Shown here piece after piece: positions 46,431 to 56,818 of a DNA stretch of 64,000 nt (its first letter is position 1; each line of letters starts with the position of its first letter). The translations under genes and the position numbers were made by a program. Source of the DNA: Buxus sempervirens. Lineage: Eukaryota; Streptophyta; Magnoliopsida; Buxales; Buxaceae. Location of the stretch: contig OX387182.1 in NCBI GenBank assembly GCA_947561395.2, positions 32,233,949-32,297,948 on the forward strand, given 5' to 3'. The notes beneath the pieces were generated by a model. That model did not search any database and had not been told where the DNA came from. It worked only from the letters and a program-made list of their open reading frames with translations.

Positions 46431-49183
46431 CTCTTTAAAAGAGGAGCATGTTCCTCTCACAATATGTGTCTTGTGCCCCCATGTAAACCCCCATCTCTTC
46501 CCCTTCTCTGAATTTTTGTGGGTTTAAACATGAGTCTTGGGTTCAGATTTTGCTAAGATCGGTAGGGTATACATGCTAGATCATTTCTTGTGTTCCGTTT
46601 GTATATGTATAGTTTTGCTGATTTTATTTTTGAATACATATAGTCTTGCTGGTGGTTTACCCCTCCCATAACAGTGTTGTCCCCTTTTTTACGGCATGCT
46701 TCCTTACTTAGTTCTTATTGGTGTTTGCATGACTTGCTTGGTGGCTTGGTTGATCTGAGTGCATGCGTGTATAGGTGCAACCCACATGAGCATGATCCCC
46801 TTTGCCCCTTTTATTTTGCTGTTTCAAGCCCTTCCAAGACCCATGCAAGCTGTTGCTGGGGACAGCAACAAATCCCTGTTGCTTGCTACTGTTCCAAAAT
46901 CTCCAGCAGGCTCATCCGAATGCCTAGGCTCTCCCCCAAGGCTAGCCCATTAACCTATGTGTGCATGCTTCCCTTCCCCCTAATCTCCGTGTATTCCCAA
47001 CTCCTCTTGCACGAGCAAAACCCCCCTGTTTGTTGCTGTCCCCTGTTCCCACAGCATGATTTTTGTGTCTCTTGCTCATGCATGCATGCCATGATTCTCT
47101 GGTTAGATTGCTGTGAATGCATGTATGGGTGCACACACCTCCCAACCACCATGCCATCCCTAATTCCCCCTCTAGTTTGCTGTTTTAGTGTCTTAGCATG
47201 CTCCCTTCACCCCCTAACCCCTTTGCCATGATATATATAGGTTGCTGCTGGAGACAGCAGTAAGCCTTGTGTTACTACTGTTCCCAGCAGGTTTGTTAAC
47301 ATGCTTATGCTCCTAAACCCAACCCATGGGGTATTAGTCATGCATGCACACCCTCAATCCAGTCCCCCAAAGCCATGTATGAATGCCATGAGTACCCATG
47401 TGCTACCCAGCCCCTTTGGCATGCCTAAACCTCATTTAAACCCAACTTATTAGTTGCTGCTCCCCTCTAGTACAACAAGTTTTCACCTACTTTATATGTG
47501 TGCATATGTAATGTGCTTTGCTATTTGAAGCCTTTGCCATGTTTACCATTCTTCCCCCTTTGTCGTGATGTGGATTAGCCTATGAATGTATGCTCCCCTC
47601 CCCCCTACCACTTGCTGTTCCATGCTCAATATCATGTTGGATTTGTGATCTACTTGCACAATATACAAGGCCTTGTTATTGGTTAGGTGTCGTTCGTTGG
47701 TTGGTGGCAGTGAGCCACAAAAGTTGGGGTGCCAAGACCCCTATGTTTCTGCTATAATTGTTAAAAGGAAGTAAGGAGGGGCAGCAGCCCTATGCTCTCC
47801 TTCTTCCCCCCTTGCCTTTGCTAAGAAACCCCAAAAAGGATCCAAAGGGGGTGCACCCCATTCCCTGAACCACTGTGGGCCCACCCAGGGGCCCACACCA
47901 TTGTTGGGACAGCCTAGAAAACCCAGGAACCCAAGTCCAAAGCAGAAATCAGAAAAACCAGGTTTTTGGGCTGATCCGACAACTCAAGTCGGATCAACAG
48001 TGTTCCCTTTGTATCCGACAATCATGGTCGGATACAAATGGCGGTTTGTATCCGACCATCATGGTCAGATACAAATGGCAGTTTGTACTCAGGTCGGATC
48101 AACATTGTTTGTAGCCGACAACTAAAGTCGGCTACACTGTTAAAATGGCAATTTCCATATTGTGTGACATTGTGCAATTTTTGTGCTTGGTTTGACCGAA
48201 CCAGATGAACCAGTTTGCGGGTCAATCGGAAACCCAAGATGGGCCATGGACCAACTTGGTTCAATTTGATCTCCAGTGGGCCTTCCAACGGGGCCCACCA
48301 AGCTCGACCAACTCACTTTACTTTAATTCAACAAATGAACCAATCAAGTGGGTCAAACCCATTAAGGCCCACCAAAGCCCAATTCGGGGCATGTAGGCTT
48401 AGATGATGTTGTGGTTTGGCCGAGACCCAGGGCAAGGGCCTACCGGGCCCACCAAAGCCCATTAATCAACCAAGTGAGGGTGCAGACCCTAACTTCAAGA
48501 ACATGGGCTTTCTAGTCCAAGTCTAGACCAAGGGCCCCAAGCCCAATGTCCAGCTCACTTTGGCGAACTTAAGCAAGATAACTTTAAATACTTGGCCACC
48601 ACTGTGAGGCTCACCTATGGGGCCCATAAAGCAATCATGGCCCACTTGGCATGAAAATCACTAGATTCCCAAACTGAAATTCCAAATAAATCAATTCATT
48701 GGACCAAAATCCAAAGGGCCTTTCAGGATTGATTGAGGCCCACCAGGGAACATGTGGACTACACTTGGCCCACCAAGGGATCCGTGGGACTTCCAACGGG
48801 GCCAACCCAGTCAAACTCACATCATTGAGTAATAAAAAGATAAAATTAAGTAAAGGGACCCACACCACTCAGGCGATCCTGACAGACTCAAACCAAATTG
48901 CATGCTAGATTAGGAATCGGGTGAGAAACCAAATCGACTCAAAACCAGGGTGGGACCGTCATTCAACGGGGTGGACTGAGGTGTCTACGGACTTCCCCAA
49001 ACCACAACCGAGAACTTGCTTAGAATCTCTAGCCGCAGACCAAGCCTTAATAGACAAACATAGGCACCCAGGTATCTGCCTGCACCCCATCAGGCAGTTG
49101 TGACTCCAACTTCCCATTTTACCCATCCAAGGCACGCATGAATCCGTGCGCCCCGTGGTGCGGCGTTTTTTGACGCGCGCACA
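46431..49183 (+). mobile_element. Tat LTR fragment in plus orientation, target of the host element
   Basis: Ends GACGCGCGCACA at 49183 like other Tat LTRs read in this direction, followed by CATGT and the leader of the plus-strand Tat element. Its beginning lies left of the window because the host element inserted in it (duplication ATGGT at 46426-46430). Degenerate repeats fill 46650-47640 (phrases around GCATGC, TGCTGG-GACAGCA). A TCGGATACA word cassette is at 47965-48140. The 185-codon frame 46674-47231 is low-complexity and not a gene. Confidence 0.82.
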
Positions 49184-49299
49184 CATGTTAAAATTGGTAG
49201 TGGTTCATCCTTTTGCTTAAAATTATGCATGCTTTAGAGCTGATTAAGAGTCTGGTGTGGAACCCTAAATTGATTTGGAATTTCGGTCGGATAGTTGGC

Positions 49300-50725
49300 A
49301 TGGCATCTTCATCCTCGTCTGAGAGAGTTCGATTCCCTAGGATAGAGAAGTGCGCTTGGGATACCCCCTGGATCCGCTCTTGGACAAGACAGCTCCGAGG
49401 GGATGAGCAAATTGAATGGGAGACACGATACCATATGGGGCATACCCTGTCCTTGTTAAACGTGCCAATCAACTGGGATATGATCCAAGCAGCCTTGCTT
49501 TTCTGGGATCCCCAGCTTTCAGTGTTTCAATTCGGGACCAATGAGTTGACTCCCACAATTGAGGAATTTGACCTATTCCTCCGATTTGGCGATCTTGGAG
49601 AACCCGCCAGGCCAAGTCTCAAAGAAAGCTACAAGAATGAAGCTTGTGTTTTCTTTGGCCTCTCAAGGGGAGAATTCCAGACTTTAGGAGGTGAAAAATC
49701 ATTCATGAGGGTCTCCAAAACATTCCTAGCTGAAAGGATAAGAAACAAAAAGCAGGAAAGACCTCGTGTTTGGTCTGACACCTTAACCCTTGTGATTCTA
49801 TCTCAAATCTTCTTTCCGACTAAGGGAGACGCCATTAATTTGGCCCTAATGGAAATTGTGGATCAACTCCGGGTAGGGTACCGAATCATGCCACTGATCC
49901 TAGCTCAATTGTTTAATTCCCTCACCTTGTCCAAAAATGGAACCCGGAGATTTAAAGGGTGTGCTCCCCTCCTCCACATTTGGCTGCAAGACCACCTGAT
50001 GGTTTCAGAACCTGTCAGTGACCATTACGGGCTAGTCCGTGACAACATCACATGGATGGCCCAAAGACAGATCCGCCCTGACTTACCCACTCGTGAGGCT
50101 TGGCTAGACCACTTTCTCCATTTGAATGGAAAGACAGATATCAGATGGTGGGGTACATTCAACTTCACCTACACCCCCATCTTAGCTTTCAAGGGTAGAG
50201 AGTGCCTTGCCCTAATAGGCCTTACCCATGCTGTGCCATACTATCCGATTCGGGTTCTGAGACAGTTTGGGAAGCAGCAGGAAATCCCGGTCAAGGACGA
50301 TGCAAGCGATTTGATTGGTCCGCTCACCAAGGAACTAAGAAAGCAGCTACTGATAGAGTGGAAGACGGTGTGCGTGTACCGGGAGGACATCTTCACCCAA
50401 TCCCACTTTCGAGATTACAAACAGTGGATAGCTCGGGAGTTCGGCCACGACGGCCCCCACCTCTTCAGCCTGTCACTTCTAGTGACATTCCAGTTCTGCC
50501 CCCTAACACATATAGGGACAGGGTGGCCGAACTACAGGAGACCAACTCCGGTATCCATTCAGCTTATGTGGATTCGGAACGATAGAGTAGGCAGGCCAAT
50601 ATGGCCTTGCAACATGAAATGGAATTAGTGCGCAAACGCGTTGAGGAGGACCGATGTCTGCGGAACAAGCTTCTGCGTGCCTTGAGGGGGCAAGACATGT
50701 CCTCCACTATGATGATGACCAACCT
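49300..50725 (+). pseudogene. ORF1 of plus-strand Tat element
   Basis: The frame is open from 49213 to 50628; MASSSSSERVRFPRIEKCAW at 49300 is the start shared with the other copy. Conserved blocks include WDTPWIRSWTRQL, VPINWDMIQAALLFWDPQ, EEFDLFLRFGD, EIVDQLRVGYRIMPLILAQL, DIRWWGTFN and LTHAVPYYPIRVLRQFGKQQ. After REFGHDGP the real reading moves to another frame at a C-run (50452-50457), giving RVAELQETNSGIHSAYV and a coiled-coil C-terminus (LQHEMELVRKRVEEDRCL), broken by TAG at 50583-50585. Function unknown; it is the extra upstream ORF of Ogre/Tat elements. This copy is the better preserved of the two. Confidence 0.8.
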
Positions 50726-51939
50726 AGCTAGACTTTGGCTTTGTTGTATTTTGATAAGCATGATGATGTACTATATGCCCTGACGGCTTTTTTTGATTAA
50801 GTATGAATTCCCTTTCATTGTGATATGTTGTTCAAACTTAACAAGACAAGAATTTGAAATAAAAGAATTAATCCCCCAAATAGGGCAACTCGGTCTCCGA
50901 CAGACCATCTCTCTTCATTAATTGCAATATTCCTGGTCGCTGCGACCACCCAACTCTTTCAATTGCATCTCTCTCATTGAGATCATGAAACCCAGCAAGT
51001 GTTTAAAACACCGAAGACTTTGAGCTCAGATCACACCCGTCTATATCTTTGCAAGATCATTCAGTCCAAATCTTAGGGCACCGAAACCGCAGACGGATGA
51101 GTCGGATATTGGTGGAGGAGCGTCCTGGCATAGCCTATCCCAAATAGCAACACCAAAGCCGCCGATGGTTGAATTGGATATTGGATGCGAAACGTCCGGG
51201 TACTACTAGCCGAATCTTTGTATCGCCAAGACCATCGATGGATGAGTCGCAAATCGGTTTAGGCAACCCTGCGTGCTATTTTTCAGCCCCCCTTTGCAAC
51301 CATGCATGGTCAAACCCTGTGATACTAAGCTCAACCAAAATCCCTCTAAATTGAAGGTTCTCTTCCGTTGCCAAATGGCTAAAATAGATCAGTGTTTTAA
51401 GATTCTCTTCCCCAGTTGCTCTAGTGCGACTAAAATAGTCCAGTTAAACCGGGTTCTCTTTCCCAGTCACTCCAATGTGGCTAAAACAAATCAGGATCTT
51501 AGGGTTCTCTCCTCCGGCTACCCTCGCACAGCCAAAATAGACCAGTGTCCATGAATTAGGGTTCTCTCTCCCAGTTACCTGCGAGTAGCTAAAACAGATC
51601 CGGTCATTAGGGTTCCCTTCCCCGGTCATCTTAGGACAGCCGAAATAGATCAGTCTCCAGAATTCATTAGGGTTCTCTTTCCTAGTTGCCTACGGGTATC
51701 TACAATAGGTCAGCTTTCAGAAATCAGGTTCTCTTCGCTTGTTGCCTCTTAGTAGCAAAAATAGATCAGTTAGTCAAATCATACCAGAAAAAAAAATAAT
51801 AAGCAAATGAACAAGTTCGATCAGATAAAGTTGCATAACCAATTTGTGTAAAATCGCACTAATGCCCATAAATTGTCTAACAGGTACCAAAATTGCTTCC
51901 AGAAGCCCGTAATTGTTAAGATCGAGGAAAAGGCTCGAT
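50726..51939 (+). repeat. Leader with two tandem arrays, plus-strand Tat element
   Basis: Holds the conserved spacer (50726-51071, with palindrome GGTCGCTGCGACC), about one unit of the 145-bp repeat (51072-51250) and the 50-65-bp repeats (51350-51775; GGTTCTCTTCCC ... GCTAAAATAGATC). Mirrors 19900-22769. No gene. Confidence 0.82.
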
Positions 51940-52430
51940 ATGGACCAACAAGGAGAGCAAACGCCGCTAGGACAGCATCCAGCAGAATCTAGCCATACGC
52001 AAGTGGTCAATGAGATGCAACAGAAAATCGATAGCATGAGTTCCATCATCCAGGAACTAATGACAGAATTGAGGGAATTGAAGCAAGTGCCCCCATCAGC
52101 TCCGACCGCCCACCAGCTGTAGCCGCAGTTCCCGCCACAAGCAGAAATGGCACCCCCACCGTATCCAGTGCATCCTCCTCCCATGGCACCACCACCGCCA
52201 CCACCAGCGGTACCCTTCCACATTCCACAGCAGGATCAGTTTGTACTTGCTCAACTAGGGCAGAACGACGAAGACTAGTATAGAACCCAAGAGGCTCAGT
52301 TTGAAGAGAAATTGATGGCCGTGCGAGAAGAGAACAAAGCAGAACTAGCCACTATGAGGGAGCAACTCAAACAGCTCCAACCCAGTACAGTACAGAGAGA
52401 GGCCACCCTGGAAAGCCTCTACTTCTTTAT
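51940..52430 (+). pseudogene. gag: Gag N-terminus of plus-strand Tat element
   Basis: MDQQGEQTPLGQHPAESSHT at 51940 corresponds to the host gag start. The frame stops at TAG 52120-52122 (CAG in the host copy) and again at TAG 52276-52278. A proline-rich segment and an E/Q-rich coiled-coil stretch (MAVREENKAELATMREQLKQ) follow, reaching LQPSTVQREATLESLYFF. At about 52430 homology to gag ends and LTR sequence begins. Confidence 0.85.
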
Positions 52431-54083
52431 CACCTCCCTTTGCCACTGTTCTCATGTATTTTCATTAAGGTTTTTACCATGCTTTTAGTCCCTGTTTTGC
52501 AACCATGAGAAGCCAACCCCCTTTGCATGTATTTCCATTTACCTAAAGCATGTTTAGGAAGCTTTCTCTTGGTTATTTGGGTATAGAGAAAAAGGTTTTC
52601 TAAATCCTATTAGTGCTTAATCGTGTATCACCTTGATCATTCTTGTTTTAACTAGGAGCATGCCTATGTTAGCCCCTTTGCTTGATGTTTGTCCACATAA
52701 AAAGCATGCTGTTTTTGTTTTGGAGAAAGGGAAACCAAACCAGGGGTACCCAGATCCCTGGTTGATACTTGTTTGATTTGGATGGAGGGGAATAAACCCC
52801 CACCCATTCCCTCACTGTTTGGCTTTGGAAACCCCAAAGATGAGAGCCTAATAGCTCCATTCGAATCACTGTGGGCCCACAGAGACCCTATACATGCTCA
52901 TAAGTACCCTGGGTTGGTTTTCTGCCGAAAGAGGAAAAAAATGAGTTTCGGCAGGTTGCCCGAAAACTCAGTTTGGTCAAGGGTTTTCTGTGGCTTAACC
53001 GAAATTGGATTTCGGTTATGCTAGCATGCATGTTTAACTGAAACTGGATTTCAGTTACTCTTTGAATTTACTAAAAACCTATTTCTTGCATGTGTGTTGA
53101 TTTGCTATGTCATGAGTTCATCCGGACGAACCGGATGAACTCTTTGAATTTACTAAAATGATACATGGGCTTCCAAGCCCAATTGGATCCTTTGGTGTGC
53201 CTTCCGACGGGGCCCACCCAGCCCAAGATCACTCTCAAAAGTAAGCAAGATAATTAACACAAATCAAATGGGCCAAACCCTATAAGGCCCACCAAAGCCC
53301 AATAAAAAGTGAAGCATGCTGGCCTAGGGTAAGGATGGTTTGGCCGTGACCTCGAGTGCGGGCCTATCAGGCCCACTAAGCCCATCAACCCAACTAGGTA
53401 GGGTCCAATACCCTAACCCATTGAACCATGGACCACCCGGTCCCCAGTCTAGACCAATGGGCCCCAAACCCAGAGTCTAGCCCACCTTGAGAACTTAAAG
53501 AAGATAAAAACCCAAATAAATCGTTTGGCATCCAGGTGTGGCCCACCCAATGGGCCCGCCAATCCACCCAGCCCACCTTTGCATGAAAACCACTTAAATT
53601 CAACTTGAACCCTAAAAATAAAATCAATTGAACTCAACAAAGCCCAAAGGGCCTCTCGGAGTTAGACCGAGGCCCACCAGGGGCATGTGGGCTTAACCAA
53701 GCCCACCAAGGACACCGTGGGCCCTCCAACGGGGCCCACCCAATCAGACCTAGATCACTTTAAATAAGCAAGATAAAAGCGATTAAAGGGACTCACACCA
53801 CTCAGGTGGTCCCGCCAGACTTAACCAAATGGCATGCCGGATTAGGAATCGGGTGAGAACCAAAGTGAGCTGACTCAAACCAGGGAACCCACGGGACCTG
53901 TCATCCGACGGGGTGGTCTGGGGTGTCTATGGACTTCCCCAGACCACAACCGAGACCCTAATTAGAATCTCAAGCCACAGACCAAGCCCAATAGACAAGA
54001 TTAGGCACCCAGGTGTTTGCCTGCACCCCATCAGGCGGTGGCGACTCCAAATTTTCCCATGCCACAATTTCACCTTGCGCACA
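52431..54083 (+). mobile_element. Truncated Tat LTR, plus orientation
   Basis: Reversed relative of the host LTRs: 52700-52830 matches the complement of 1-110, and the piece ends CCTTGCGCACA at 54083. The beginning (TGTAAGCACC) is missing, and the left edge joins gag directly. AACCGAAA-type words at 52995-53060. No gene. Confidence 0.75.
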
Positions 54084-56089
54084 GAGGTTCCTTGGAGCCG
54101 GAACAGTAGGTAGGAGCACTTCTCTTGAGCTCCACAGCACCTCCTTGGTGTCTTCCTTGGTTCAAGTTGAAGAAGTTGAGGTTGGGGAGAGGTTTGATAG
54201 TGTTTGGAGGAGGTTTGAGAGCTTAGGGAGTGAGGGAGAGGGGTTATGTAAAACCCTGAATTTTTTATTAATGAATTTGGAATTTATTTTAGTAATATTA
54301 ATTATTATTATGGGTGAAAATATTAGGAAAGGAAGAGCAAGGGTATTTTGGAAATTCAGAGGTCATTTGAAGAGAGGAAATACAATTGGTAAGTGGTGGC
54401 TATATCTTATAGCATGAACATTTAATAAATGTTATAATTGAATTAAATAAATTTATTAAGGTGCTAGTGTAGATAATACGGTAGAGTAGCAAGCAACCGA
54501 TCATTATAGTTAAATGTGGTTGTTGGTGTAGGAAGATAGGTGGGTGAGCATGTGGCGGATCATGAACTGTTAAATGGTTTGAGAGCCAACGACCAACCTA
54601 TAAACAGGTCGCGGCTTGTCTGAGAGTTGTTTTGGCCGAATTGAACTTAAGGAGCTCACTGTATCAGAGGTGGAACCAAATCAGTTGAGAAGAGAAGAAG
54701 CAGAATTCCAGAATTGTTGATTATGAATTGGAGGTTGCAGGAGATTTGATCGGAGGAAAACCAGAGATTTTTGAGAGTTGAGCGTTTGTACTACTACCGA
54801 AAATTTGTCAACATCAATCTCAGATCCGATAAAGGGATTAAATCCGTGAATTACATTCTAATTTCAATTAGGAATTGTTAGGGAAGAGCATAGGAATCTA
54901 GATCCGTTGTTTAAGGATAGTCTATGTGAATTTCAAGGAGTGATAAGCGAATCAACCAAAATATTTCAGTGCCAACTTGAATTATGTTGCTGTGGTGATT
55001 AGATCTGCGTTTAATCAAGTAAGTAGCACTTTCATTTCATCGGATTGTTAACGAATTATCAGATTTGAATGTTGCATTTCTAGTTTTGATGAGAACTTGA
55101 ATGTCCGTGCATACATCCACAAATTTCTAAGATTTCAACAGTGATTGCATTTAGAGTAAATTTGAATGTGTTCTACCATGCTCTTAGATGATTAGAAAAG
55201 AGAATTACAATGTTTTTAGGGTTTGATTTAGGGTCAGAGGGTTTGAATTTTGAGTTTATAGCGATTATTGAATTGACGGAATATGAAATGAAATTGGACG
55301 CTCAGACAGTCGCGTAAGCGATTGTGTAAATTTATGAGGTCATCCAGGTGACCAGGGTAGGTCACCTAGGCGACCAACCAAATTGTGAAGGTTGCCTAGG
55401 CGACCAGAGTAGGGCGCCTCGGCGACCTCCTCTTTTTTTTTTAAGGGTGTTGCAACTAATCTATTATAAAGGGGTTTTCATTGATTTTCCTCTCACCTAT
55501 GATTCAAGCTGAATTAAATAGATATTATAATCATTCTGCAGTAGTTTTAAATATAAGATTTCATACAAATTAATATTTGTTGATGGTCAAGAGTACATGA
55601 AATGTATATTCATTGATGAACTTAGCAATTAAGAATTCTGCTTTTTGAATTATGCCTAACTGAAGGTTTCTCATACTAGTTTGTTTCTGGACAATGTGTT
55701 TACCTCAGAAAACTTCAGATTTTAATTATTACCTGTTTTTGCCGGGATTTATTTAATTTCATATTTTGGGACAGATTTGAATAAAATGAGGTTTCATAGA
55801 TAATTGGAATTGCATCTTGTTCCGTTATTGGGCATTTACTTTGAGAAAGTATTTTGAGAACTCCATGATGGAGTGGGCTGGTCCTGAGTGACCCATGTTA
55901 TTTACTTGAGCATGTTGGGCTATATGGGTTGGATTACATGTTGGAATGCATCTCGATTTGGTTGCAATGGTTTTGTGTCACTTACTGGTTTAGCTTGTCC
56001 TGGATCCAAGTCTAAGTTTAGTAATGTAATGTATTTGCTTCATTGGTGTAATGGCATGGCCATGAGTGTTGCCATGACCGGTATAGAGC

Positions 56090-56490
56090 AGCCCGAAACC
56101 CGGAGTAAGTCGGCATTGGATGACGAAACCCTGAGTAGGCTGTCATTTTAGAGTTCCGAAACCTTGAATAGGCCGGAACTGTGTACATGGAGGTGTGGAT
56201 GTCACTCTGGCATGTTGATTACTCAATCTCAGCAAATTACATGACATTGGCCTATATTGTGATTTGATTTGACACAAGATATTTTATTTGCTGGTTCATT
56301 GGTATTTGTTATTTGTTATTTCACCATATGTGGTTCATTGGTATTGGTATTCTCCACCGACAGTGTAGAGCAGCATCGCAACCCTGAGTGGTCCGGTGTT
56401 GTCAATGCCAAAACCCGGAGTAGGTCGGCATTGGATGACGAAACCCTGAGTAGGCCGTTATTTCAATATCCAAAACCCTGAGTAGGCCGG
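56090..56490 (+). repeat. AACCCTGAGTAGGCC repeats in Tekay-type LTR
   Basis: At least seven degenerate copies of a 30-40-bp unit ending in GAAACCCTGAGTAGGCC, in two clusters. The reversed array at 24735-24845 in the other solo LTR is homologous. The LTR at 13187-15534 lacks it. Confidence 0.85.
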
Positions 56491-56818
56491 ATATACACAT
56501 GGAGGCGTGGACTTGAGTATGATGTGGATTTGTTTATGTTGACACTTGTTATGACCAGAGGTATATCTATTTGAGTTGCTTTTGAATATTGGTTTCATTG
56601 TTGTGTTGTTACCTGGTTATACTTGGTTTTGTGGCCATATTTGTGTTTTGATATTGACACTATTGCTTTGATTTACATTATGGGATTTCAAGTTTACATC
56701 ATATTTGATTGTTGGATTTCTGTTGGATTATCCGAATTATCCGTGTTATCGCCACCGTATATGTGTTATAACCGACTCATGTTTCAAAACTGAATCAAAT
56801 GTTTTTGAGCATGCATGT

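Larger units (their letters stand above)
49184..52430 (+). mobile_element. Second Tat/Ogre-type element, plus strand, truncated
   Basis: Leader remnant, ORF1, repeat arrays and the gag start are collinear with the host element on the other strand. It breaks off inside gag at about 52430; protease and pol are absent from the window. Confidence 0.88.

Noticed and set aside
46674..47231. 185-codon plus-strand frame rich in Cys, Leu and Pro
   Set aside because: Lies in the repeat-filled part of a Tat LTR, has no domain and comes from CCC/CTT-rich low-complexity sequence.
49213..49299. Upstream ATG 49213 as the ORF1 start
   Set aside because: The other copy shares the MASSSSSER start, and the upstream 29 codons overlap the less conserved leader.
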